A stretch of 11,047 bases of DNA. Origin: DASXPG01 sp035559335 (GTDB taxonomy: Bacteria > Gemmatimonadota > Gemmatimonadetes > Gemmatimonadales > JACORV01). Location of the stretch: assembly GCA_035559335.1 (NCBI GenBank), contig DATMBH010000314.1, positions 1 to 11,047 on the forward strand. Direction: 5' to 3'. The stretch's first letter is position 1, and every line of letters starts with the position of its first letter. The translations under genes were made by a program, and so were the position numbers. Below the pieces are notes generated by a model that saw only the letters and a program-made list of their open reading frames with translations, did no database searches and had not been told where the DNA came from. Positions 1 through 8,766 of this stretch are shown here, in pieces.

Positions 1-478
1 AGATGACCGCCAGGTCCCGTCCTTCCGTGCTCAGGTTCATCCCCGGTGACTGCACCTCTGAGCCGACCAGCAGCACCCGCTTGTACTGCCCGGTACGGAT
101 CCAGGCGTCGGCGATGGAGAGCCCGTATATGAAGCCGGTGCACTGGTTGCGGATGTCCAGGCACGGGATTCCGCTGATCCCGAGCTTGGTCTGGAGCAGC
201 ACACCGCTCCCCGGGAACATCCACTCTGGCGACAGTGTCGCCATGATGATCGCATCCAGGTCTGTGGCCTTGAGGCTGGCGCGCTCCAGCGCCATCAGTG
301 AGGCCGCCAGGGCCAGGTCGCTGCACCATTGGCCCTCAGCGACCCAGCGCCGCTCCTGGATCCCGGTCCGCTGGACGATCCATTCGTTGGAGGTGTCCAT
401 CATTGAGGCGAGTTCGTCGTTGGTGACGACCCGCTCGGGAACGTACATGCCGGTGGATATGAACTCGGTTCGTGTCAT
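1..478 (-). CDS. fabH: 3-oxoacyl-ACP synthase III family protein (partial, C-terminus beyond window)
   Basis: This is the N-terminal 159 residues of a thiolase-fold condensing enzyme of the FabH type. FabH condenses acetyl-CoA or another acyl-CoA with malonyl-ACP to start fatty-acid synthesis in the cytoplasm. The start of the protein shows the family hallmarks YVPERVVTND (12-21) and NEWIVQRTGIQERR (31-44). The segment DIRNQCTGFIYGL (108-120) carries the expected active-site cysteine at residue 113, close to Cys112 of E. coli FabH. The catalytic His and Asn lie in the missing C-terminal half. The ATG at 478 places the usual motifs at the usual distance. An in-frame GTG at 508 is possible but not needed. 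No clear Shine-Dalgarno site precedes the ATG. The gene diverges from the nitroreductase gene 61 bases away. The DIRNQC context differs somewhat from the E. coli enzyme, so a specialised KAS III paralogue with a different primer is possible. Confidence 0.9.
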   Translation of the reverse strand, partial: MTRTEFISTGMYVPERVVTNDELASMMDTSNEWIVQRTGIQERRWVAEGQWCSDLALAASLMALERASLKATDLDAIIMATLSPEWMFPGSGVLLQTKLGISGIPCLDIRNQCTGFIYGLSIADAWIRTGQYKRVLLVGSEVQSPGMNLSTEGRDLAVI

Positions 479-539
479 GGGGTCGAAGCGTACGCCCGGG
501 GGCTGCACCCCACAAGGCCGAACGGTTAGCTTGGCTGCC

Positions 540-1106
540 ATGCATGCCTACGAGGCCATTGCGCGGCGCACCAGCGTGCGCAGCTACCGTCAGGAGCCGG
601 TACCGAGGTACGTGATCGAGCGGCTGATCGCGGCGGCGGTCAGGGCACCGAACCACAAGCTCACCGAGCCGTGGCGCTTCGTGGTGGTCACCGGTGAAGC
701 CAAGCGTCGCTATGCGGAGATCAGGCGCGCGCATCGCGCCAAACGGTTCGAGAACCCGGAGAGCCCGGAAGCGAAGCGGGCGATCGAGAAGACGGTCAAG
801 GAGTGTCTCGAGACACCCGCATTCATCTTCGTGCTGTGCAAGGTGACGGACGACCCGGTTCGGCAGGAGGAGGACTACGCCTCGGTGATGATGGGGATCC
901 AGAACCTGATGGTTGCCGCCACGGCCGACGGGCTCGGCACCTACTTGCGCACCGGTGGGATCATGTCGCTGCCCGAGGTGCGCGAGCTGGTCGGCGCCGG
1001 CGACGAGTACCGGATCGTCGGCATCGTTTCACTGGGCTACCTCGCCGCCGAGCCGGAACCGACGCGCCGCACCACGGCTGCCGAGTTCACGCGCTGGATG
1101 GAGTAA
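540..1106 (+). CDS. Nitroreductase family protein (YdjA-like FMN oxidoreductase)
   Basis: This 188-residue protein has the normal length for a small FMN-dependent nitroreductase, a cytoplasmic flavoenzyme that uses NAD(P)H to reduce nitro compounds, quinones or other acceptors. The N-terminal RRTSVRSY (9-16) is the usual phosphate-binding stretch for FMN. APNHKLTEPWRF (36-47) matches the conserved A-P-x-H-K...PW-x-F segment of YdjA-type members. The pattern around SVMMGIQNLMVAATADGLGT (115-134) is the family's central helix and glycine turn. RIVGIVSLGY (158-167) is the conserved C-terminal strand. The ATG at 540 was chosen because the family homology begins directly after it. The frame stays open further upstream, but there it runs antisense to the fabH-type gene. 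No good ribosome-binding site is visible. The gene stands alone, divergent from fabH and convergent with the lipoprotein gene. The physiological substrate cannot be inferred. Confidence 0.9.
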   Translation: MHAYEAIARRTSVRSYRQEPVPRYVIERLIAAAVRAPNHKLTEPWRFVVVTGEAKRRYAEIRRAHRAKRFENPESPEAKRAIEKTVKECLETPAFIFVLCKVTDDPVRQEEDYASVMMGIQNLMVAATADGLGTYLRTGGIMSLPEVRELVGAGDEYRIVGIVSLGYLAAEPEPTRRTTAAEFTRWME

Positions 1107-1177
1107 AAACAGTGGGACAGTGGGACGGTGGGACGGTGGGACAGCAATCTGTCCCACCGTCCCACCGTCCCACTGTC
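1105..1177 (-). terminator. Possible intrinsic terminator of the Ig/cytochrome lipoprotein gene
   Basis: Read on the minus strand, the 29-bp GC-rich hairpin starts two bases after the lipoprotein stop codon. It is followed, after six bases, by a run of five T (plus-strand A run 1105-1109). A long stem and a T run at a convergent gene end fit a terminator. The spacer before the T run and the unusually long stem are not typical. On the plus strand the hairpin has no T run after it, so termination of the nitroreductase transcript would have to rely on the stem alone or on Rho. Confidence 0.45.
1112..1177. repeat. 8-base tandem repeat folded as a perfect 29-bp inverted repeat
   Basis: The left half is four copies of GTGGGAC(A/G) starting at 1112. 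The right half is three and a half copies of the complementary unit starting at 1150. Bases 1116-1144 are perfectly complementary to 1149-1177, leaving only the loop CAAT (1145-1148). The element fills nearly the whole 73-base gap between two convergent stop codons (TAA ending at 1106 and TAG at 1180-1182). The perfect arm match despite internal repetition suggests recent formation, or maintenance by replication or repair slippage or by selection. Its function is unknown; transcription termination is the simplest role. Confidence 0.93.
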
Positions 1178-1179
1178 AA

Positions 1180-3201
1180 CTAGTTGTTCATCGCTCCCGC
1201 CGCGATCCATGCCCTTATCGTATTGATCTGCTGCTGGGTGAGCGGCGCGGCGCCCTGTGGCATCCTCGCGCCGTTGATATTGCGGCCCTCGATCTTGCGG
1301 ACCAGGTAGCTGTTCTCGGGATCGCCGGCGATCACGCGGATCGCTTCGGGGAACTGCGGTGCGGGCACGCCCACGGTGTTAGCGTAGGTCTGGCCAGCCG
1401 AGAGGTTAAGGCCTTCTTGCGGGAAAGCCCCTGTATGGCAGCCGCTCAGCGCGCAGTTGGCGGTGAGTATCGGCTGCACGTCACCCGATAGAGTAGTGGG
1501 GATGTTTACGGTTATGCTCGCCGAGTCGCTGCGAGTGCCGCCACTCAGCACCAGACGGGTCGAGCCGTTCGCCACCGCCGTGACGGTGGCGGTGGAAGGA
1601 CTGGTGCCGCTGGCTGGGCTCACGGTCGCCACGGCGGTGCTCCGAGACACCCAAGTCACGGGCAGGTTGGTCCCGGCAGAGTCCTGGGCGGTGCCGGTGA
1701 ACTGCGCCGTACCGCCCGCGCTCGTTATGGTCGCGCTGGTGGGTGAGAGCGAGAACGTCGCCGCGAAGCGGCGGACCACCAGGGCCCGGCTGCCGGTGCG
1801 GCCCCCCGCGCCGGCCTGGATGCTGGTCGTGCCGTCGGCCACCGCCGTGACGACGCCGGTGTTGTCCACGGTCGCGACCGCCGGCACCGTGCTGGACCAG
1901 GTGAACGTGGTACCGGGGATCGCGTTGCCGTTGCTATCGGCCGCGGCTGCCTGGAAGGTGCGGGTGCTCCCGGTGGTCTTCAGAGTGTCCGGTACCGGAC
2001 TGGGCGACGACACCGTTATGGTGTGCACGACCTGCGTTACGCTGATCGGCGAGCGGGCCGTGAACGTCCCCTCGCCTCCCGTGTAAGTTGCGACCGCGGT
2101 GTCGCTGTTGCCGACCGCCACCGCCGTCACCAGTCCGGCCGCGCTCACCGTGGCTGTGGAACCGGAACCCGCACGCGAGAAGGTGACCGACCTGCCCGGA
2201 ATGGTGGTGCCGCCTGAGTCGCGCACCGAGGCGCTGAGCTGCCGGGTCGAGCCGATCGCGCCGAAGTCAACCGAGGCCGGCGAGATGGCAACGCTCTGCG
2301 CCACGGCGGCCACCGTTACCTGCCGCTGCGCGGTCAACCCTCCGGCGGCGGTGGCCGTTATGGTCGCCGTACCATCACTCACCGAGGTAACCACTCCGGA
2401 ACTGTTCACGCTTGCCACGCTGGTCGCGTTCGACGTCCAGGTGACGGTGGGGTTGCCGATGGTGTTGCCCGAGGAGTCCAGCGCGCTGACAGTCAGCTGC
2501 TGCTGCTGCCCGATGCGGGTGAAAGTCTGGGCACTTGAGATAGTCATCGCAACCGCAACGGCGTCCACCGTAACCGCCGCAGAGCCGGTAACGCCGTCCG
2601 CGGTCGCCTGGACCAGGGCCGTGCCGTTTGACACCGCCGTTGCGGTGCCGGCCGCATCTACCGTAACCACCGCCTGATTGGTGCTCGACCATGTGAACGT
2701 ACGGCCACTGAGCGCATGGTTGGTGGAATCGCGCGCCTCGGCGCTGAATGATCGGGTGCGGCCATAGGTCTGGAACGTGAACGTCGCCGGCGTCACCACC
2801 ACCTGCGCCGTTACCTGGCTGACGGTCACGGTAAGCGGGGCCGACCGGACGCCGTCGGCTGTGGCGGTCACCTGCGTCGTACCGTTCGCCAGCGCGGTCA
2901 GCAGTCCCGCGGGGCTGATCGAGGCCACCAAGCTGTTCGAACTGCTCCAGGTGATCTGCCTGCCGGTGAGGACCGTGTTGTCAGAAGCTCGCGCCTGCGC
3001 CTGAAACTGGATGGTCCGCTCCAGGGCGCCGATGGTGGGCGGGGAGGCGGGACTTGTTATGATAACCGAGGCGACCGCGGCCGGGCCGGTGCCTCCCTCG
3101 CCCCCGCCCCCGCAGCCGGGAAGGACCAGGACAGCTGCAAGGCCGGCGGCCCCCGACACCGCCGCACCGCGGCTGCGCACAATACGCCAGGCCTGGTTCA
3201 T
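1180..3201 (-). CDS. Exported lipoprotein with ~6 Ig-like (BIG2) repeats and a C-terminal CX4CH cytochrome c-like domain
   Basis: This 673-residue protein begins with a basic N-region and a hydrophobic stretch ending in LVLPGC, a lipobox with the lipidated cysteine at residue 30. A glycine-rich linker follows. Residues about 42-566 are six tandem Ig-like repeats of about 85 residues (approximately 42-127, 130-213, 215-298, 300-390, 391-477 and 480-566). Each carries the BIG2-like pattern of W(S/T)S or a variant, then VA(S/T)V, then a G-[LV]-[LV]-T-x-[VL] turn and NGT or DGT. The last 100 residues look like a monoheme cytochrome: NCALSGCH (582-589) with Cys583, Cys588 and His589, GDPENSYLVRKIEG (626-639), and RMP with a candidate axial Met647. 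The heme motif is CX4CH rather than CX2CH. I infer a cell-surface or outer-membrane lipoprotein that presents a heme domain on an Ig stalk; an electron-transfer or adhesion role is possible. The ATG at 3201 directly precedes the signal peptide. Confidence 0.85.
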   Translation of the reverse strand: MNQAWRIVRSRGAAVSGAAGLAAVLVLPGCGGGGEGGTGPAAVASVIITSPASPPTIGALERTIQFQAQARASDNTVLTGRQITWSSSNSLVASISPAGLLTALANGTTQVTATADGVRSAPLTVTVSQVTAQVVVTPATFTFQTYGRTRSFSAEARDSTNHALSGRTFTWSSTNQAVVTVDAAGTATAVSNGTALVQATADGVTGSAAVTVDAVAVAMTISSAQTFTRIGQQQQLTVSALDSSGNTIGNPTVTWTSNATSVASVNSSGVVTSVSDGTATITATAAGGLTAQRQVTVAAVAQSVAISPASVDFGAIGSTRQLSASVRDSGGTTIPGRSVTFSRAGSGSTATVSAAGLVTAVAVGNSDTAVATYTGGEGTFTARSPISVTQVVHTITVSSPSPVPDTLKTTGSTRTFQAAAADSNGNAIPGTTFTWSSTVPAVATVDNTGVVTAVADGTTSIQAGAGGRTGSRALVVRRFAATFSLSPTSATITSAGGTAQFTGTAQDSAGTNLPVTWVSRSTAVATVSPASGTSPSTATVTAVANGSTRLVLSGGTRSDSASITVNIPTTLSGDVQPILTANCALSGCHTGAFPQEGLNLSAGQTYANTVGVPAPQFPEAIRVIAGDPENSYLVRKIEGRNINGARMPQGAAPLTQQQINTIRAWIAAGAMNN

Positions 3202-3277
3202 GGATTTGGATAGTCTCTCGTCGGTGTCGGGATTCCGTCAATAGACCCGGCACGCGCCCTCCAGGTCACCCACCTCG

Positions 3278-3325
3278 CGTCTAGGCGCCCTAGCGCCTTG
3301 GCATTTCAGCGTCTTAGCGTCTCCC
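3278..3325. repeat. Degenerate 8-base tandem repeat in the 158-base gap 3202-3359
   Basis: Six consecutive 8-base blocks can be laid out as CGTCTAGG, CGCCCTAG, CGCCTTGG, CATTTCAG, CGTCTTAG and CGTCTCCC, with an approximate consensus CGYCYTAG. The array lies in the gap between the divergently oriented lipoprotein gene and the small membrane-protein gene, so it may overlap their regulatory region. Apart from this array the gap shows nothing I can support. A TTGACG box at 3241-3236 on the minus strand lacks a matching -10. The repeat is degenerate, and its period is judged by eye only. Confidence 0.6.
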
Positions 3326-3359
3326 GAATCCCCCCACCCCTCGCTATCGTAGTGACAGC

Positions 3360-3629
3360 ATGCTCGAACTTCTTGCTGCCGCCATTGCGGTTGGTGCCGG
3401 CGTGGCCGGCTACGTCACTTCGCGCGACTTCACCCGGCGCCGGTTGCGGTTCGTGGACGCAGCGCATCAACCTGCGGCGCCGTTCGTGGCCGGCGCGGTC
3501 GCAGCGGCGGTCGCTGCGCCGGTGGCCTGGCTGCTGCCGCTGGTCAGCGGCGGCGCCGCCCTCCTGCTCGGCGTGGGCGTGGGCCTGGGCGTCAAGTCCG
3601 CGCAGCGGGACCGGAACCTCCTCCAGTAG
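3360..3629 (+). CDS. Small uncharacterised membrane protein, coupled to the DASS transporter
   Basis: This 89-residue protein is not recognised as a named family. Three hydrophobic stretches are visible: about 1-19, 41-58 and 60-79. Between the first and second lies a strongly basic loop, SRDFTRRRLRFVD (21-33), which by the positive-inside rule would be cytoplasmic. A short basic tail follows the third. Glycine and alanine dominate the helices, as in packed small membrane subunits. The stop codon TAG (3627-3629) shares its last G with the GTG start of the transporter gene, so the two are almost certainly co-transcribed and translationally coupled. The ATG at 3360 is the start nearest the first hydrophobic segment; no strong ribosome-binding site is seen. 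An accessory or stabilising role for the transporter is an inference from gene order alone. Confidence 0.72.
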   Translation: MLELLAAAIAVGAGVAGYVTSRDFTRRRLRFVDAAHQPAAPFVAGAVAAAVAAPVAWLLPLVSGGAALLLGVGVGLGVKSAQRDRNLLQ

Positions 3630-5125
3630 TGACTGCCGGCGGGGGCGCTCCGACCGCGGATGAGAGCGCTCCGCGCCTAGTGCGTGCGGTCGGGCTCGTA
3701 GCCGGGCCGTTGCTCTTCGTCCTGGTGCTGCTGCTTCCGGTGCCGCGCGAAATGGGCGTGCCCGCCCAGCGCACCGCGGCGCTGGTGGCGTGGATGGCCA
3801 CTTGGTGGCTCACGGTCCCGGTGCCGCTACAGGCCACGGCGCTGCTCCCACTGCTGGTGCTGCCGCTGCTCGGCGTGGCCGGGTTCGACCGGGCCGCGGT
3901 CCCTTATGCCAACAACGTGATCTTCCTGTTCCTGGGCGGGTTCTTCATAGCCGCCGCCATGGAGCACTGGGGCCTGCACCGCAGGGTGGCCTACGCCATC
4001 CTGGCCGCCGTCGGCACCGACGCCCGCATGGTAGTCCTCGCGTTCATTCTCTCTACCGCCTTCATGTCCATGTGGATCTCCAACACCGCCACGGCCGTGA
4101 TGATGATGTCGATGGCGACGGCCGTGCTGGCGCTGGCGAGAACCGGGGAGCAGGGCGTCGAGGCGCCGGGGAAAGGGTCTATCGGGGGTCTGGGCCCGGC
4201 GCTGGTGCTGGGAGTGGCCTATGCGGCCAGCATCGGCGGGATGGCCACGCTGATTGGGACTCCGCCTAACGCGATTTTCGCGGGAGCGGCGCGCGAGTTG
4301 CTGGGTGTGGAGTTCGGGTTCGGCCGCTGGCTGAGGGTCGGTCTCCCGATAGTGCTGGTGCTGGTGCCCGCCTGCTGGCTGCTGCTGGTGACCCTGTTCC
4401 CCACCCGGGGCGAGATTCCGGCTCTGGCCGAGCGGGTTCGTTCGGAGCGAACCGGCCTGGGGCCGCTCCGGGGCGGGGAGCGCTGGACCCTGGTCGTGTT
4501 CCTGATGGCGGTCACCGCCTGGGTGATGCGCGATCCCAAGGATATCGGCGCGGTACGCATACCCGGCATCGCCACGTGGCTTCCGGCGGTGACCGACTCC
4601 TGGATCGCGATCGCGGCGGCGCTGCTGCTGTTCGTGGTGCCGGTCTCGTGGCGGGAGATGAGGTTCGCTCTAGACTGGAAGACCGCCCGCGCGGCGCCCT
4701 GGGGAATGCTGCTGCTGTTCGGCGGCGGGCTGTCGCTCGCCGACGCGGTGCAGTCCAGCGGCCTGTCGGGCTGGATCGGATCGTTGCTTACGGGAATGGC
4801 GGGGCAGCCGAAGCTACTGGTGATAGCCGTGGTCGCCGCGATGTTCACGGCGCTGACAGAACTGGCGAGCAACGCAGCGGTCTCGGCGCTGGCGATGCCG
4901 CTGCTTGCCGCCATCGCGCCGGCGCTGGGCCAGGACCCGCTGGTCCTGATGCAGGTGGCGGCGCTGGCATCGTCGTTGGCCTTCGTGCTGCCGGTCTCGA
5001 CGCCGCCCAACACGGTGGCATTCGCGACCGGCGAGGTGACGGTGCTACAGATGGCGAAGGCGGGAATCGTGATGGTCGCAGTGTCGATCGCGACGATCAC
5101 GGTGGTGATGACGATGATAGGGTAA
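3629..5125 (+). CDS. SLC13/DASS-family Na+-coupled anion (dicarboxylate or sulfate) symporter
   Basis: This 498-residue inner-membrane protein has about eleven hydrophobic segments and both family-defining repeats. The first repeat has WISNTATAVMM (149-159), containing the Na+-binding SNT motif (151-153), then GTPPNAIF (210-217). The second has ELASNAAVSA (411-420), the counterpart of the second SNT site, and SSLAFVLPVSTPPNTVAF (448-465), which resembles the sodium:sulfate symporter signature. Characterised family members import succinate, fumarate, malate, citrate or sulfate with sodium. The substrate here cannot be read from sequence, although the aconitase gene nearby makes TCA-cycle dicarboxylates plausible. 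The start is GTG at 3629, overlapping the previous stop by one base. It keeps the first transmembrane segment (about 22-38), which the next in-frame ATG would lose. No Shine-Dalgarno site is seen, consistent with coupling. The gene converges on gpmA. Confidence 0.9.
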   Translation: MTAGGGAPTADESAPRLVRAVGLVAGPLLFVLVLLLPVPREMGVPAQRTAALVAWMATWWLTVPVPLQATALLPLLVLPLLGVAGFDRAAVPYANNVIFLFLGGFFIAAAMEHWGLHRRVAYAILAAVGTDARMVVLAFILSTAFMSMWISNTATAVMMMSMATAVLALARTGEQGVEAPGKGSIGGLGPALVLGVAYAASIGGMATLIGTPPNAIFAGAARELLGVEFGFGRWLRVGLPIVLVLVPACWLLLVTLFPTRGEIPALAERVRSERTGLGPLRGGERWTLVVFLMAVTAWVMRDPKDIGAVRIPGIATWLPAVTDSWIAIAAALLLFVVPVSWREMRFALDWKTARAAPWGMLLLFGGGLSLADAVQSSGLSGWIGSLLTGMAGQPKLLVIAVVAAMFTALTELASNAAVSALAMPLLAAIAPALGQDPLVLMQVAALASSLAFVLPVSTPPNTVAFATGEVTVLQMAKAGIVMVAVSIATITVVMTMIG

Positions 5126-5132
5126 GTTGGGG

Positions 5133-5215
5133 AAGAGGGCGGAGGGCGGAACGGTGCTGTAGGGATCTCTGCCCTCTGCCCTCAAGCACTTTCTGCCCTC
5201 TGCCTTCCGCCCTGC
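5133..5215. repeat. 7-base-period direct and inverted repeat between the transporter and gpmA
   Basis: A G-rich arm at 5133-5151 (units like GGAGGGC) faces two C-rich arms at 5169-5183 and 5193-5215 (units like CTGCCCT). In plus-strand RNA, 5135-5150 can pair with 5168-5183 over 16 base pairs, including two G-U wobbles, with a 17-base loop. On the minus strand the wobbles become A-C mismatches. Alternatively 5143-5151 pairs perfectly with 5205-5213 over nine bases. The element begins eight bases after the transporter stop and runs into the last codons of gpmA. It may act as a terminator for the transporter mRNA, but there is no T run. Confidence 0.75.
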
Positions 5216-5960
5216 GCCCCAGCCTTGCCCTGACTTGCCACTGCCGCCACCGCCGCCGCGACCGCCTCGGGGTCGCCCAGGTAGTAGTGCCTGACCGGCT
5301 TCAGCTTCGCGTCCAGCTCGTACACCAGCGGTATCCCTGTCGGGATGTTCAGCTCCACGATGTCCTTGTCGCTGATTCCGTCGAGGTATTTCACCAGCGC
5401 GCGCAGCGAGTTGCCGTGCGCGGCCACTATCACGCGGCGGCCCTCGCGCACCGCCGGGGCGATGGTCTCGTTCCAGTAAGGAAGCACTCTGGCCACCGTG
5501 TCCTTCAGGCACTCGGTCAGCGGGGCCTGCTCGCGCGTGAGTCCCGCATAACGGGCGTCGCGCAGCGGGTCGCGCTCATCACCCGGCTCCAGCGCGGGAG
5601 GACGGGTGTCGTAGCTGCGGCGCCAGATCTTCACCTGCTCCTCGCCGTATCTGGCCGCCGTCTCGGACTTGTTCAGCCCCTGCAGCGCGCCGTAGTGGCG
5701 TTCGTTTAGCCGCCAGCTGTTGTGCACCGTGATATACATCCGGTCCAGCTCTTCGAGGGCCAGCCACAGGGTCTTGATGGCGCGCTTCAGCACCGAAGTG
5801 AACGCCACATCGAAGTCGAACCCCTCGGACCTCAGGGTGCGGCCAGCCTCGATCGCCTCGCCGACCCCCTTCTCCGACAGCCCCACGTCAGTCCACCCGG
5901 TGAACCGGTTCTCGCGGTTCCAGGTGCTCTCGCCGTGGCGCAGCAGCACCAGCCGGTAGG

Positions 5961-5964
<4 letters not shown>
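5182..5964 (-). CDS. gpmA: 2,3-bisphosphoglycerate-dependent phosphoglycerate mutase
   Basis: This cytoplasmic enzyme interconverts 3-phosphoglycerate and 2-phosphoglycerate in glycolysis and gluconeogenesis, through a phosphohistidine intermediate and a 2,3-bisphosphoglycerate cofactor. The 260-residue protein shows LLRHGESTWN (7-16) with phosphoacceptor His10, Arg61 in VLKRAIKTLW, NERHYGALQGLNK (87-99) with the acid residue Glu88, and AAHGNSLRAL (181-190) with the second catalytic histidine, His183. The SRYD-like segment RRSYDTRPP (115-123) is typical of the dPGM class. Its ATG overlaps the acnA stop by four bases (ATGA), and AGGA lies about six bases upstream, so the two genes are translationally coupled. 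The family usually ends soon after a QGKA-like motif, reached here at 245-248. The last dozen residues are encoded by the C-rich 7-base repeat and look like a repeat-derived tail. Confidence 0.96.
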
Positions 5965-8744
<2,780 letters not shown>

Positions 8745-8766
8745 GTGAGATCGGGCCTCTCGGTAT

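Noticed and set aside
479..508. Longer fabH start at GTG 508
   Set aside because: The family N-terminus fits the ATG at 478. The extra ten codons add nothing conserved and have no ribosome-binding site.
3..539. Open plus-strand frame upstream of and in frame with the nitroreductase
   Set aside because: It is antisense to the fabH-type gene, and its translation has no family-like features. Nitroreductase homology starts exactly at the ATG at 540.
1112..1177. CRISPR-like array
   Set aside because: Repeats are only 8 bases long with no spacers, and the two halves are inverted relative to each other.
3207..3241. Promoter for the lipoprotein gene from TTGACG at 3241-3236 (minus strand)
   Set aside because: No -10-like hexamer occurs at 16-18 bases. 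The best candidate, GACTAT, is 20 bases away, so the match is not convincing.
4868..4876. Loss of the second sodium site in the transporter (SNA instead of SNT)
   Set aside because: Variation at the third position of the second motif is known in the SLC13 family, so it is not evidence of a defect.
4219..5100. Long minus-strand open frame opposite the transporter
   Set aside because: The plus strand here encodes clear SLC13 motifs and transmembrane segments. The reverse frame is low-complexity and explained by GC-rich codon bias.
4576..5709. Plus-strand open frame spanning the transporter end, the gap and gpmA
   Set aside because: It is out of frame with the transporter, crosses two real genes and a repeat, and is arginine-rich as expected for a GC-rich shadow frame.
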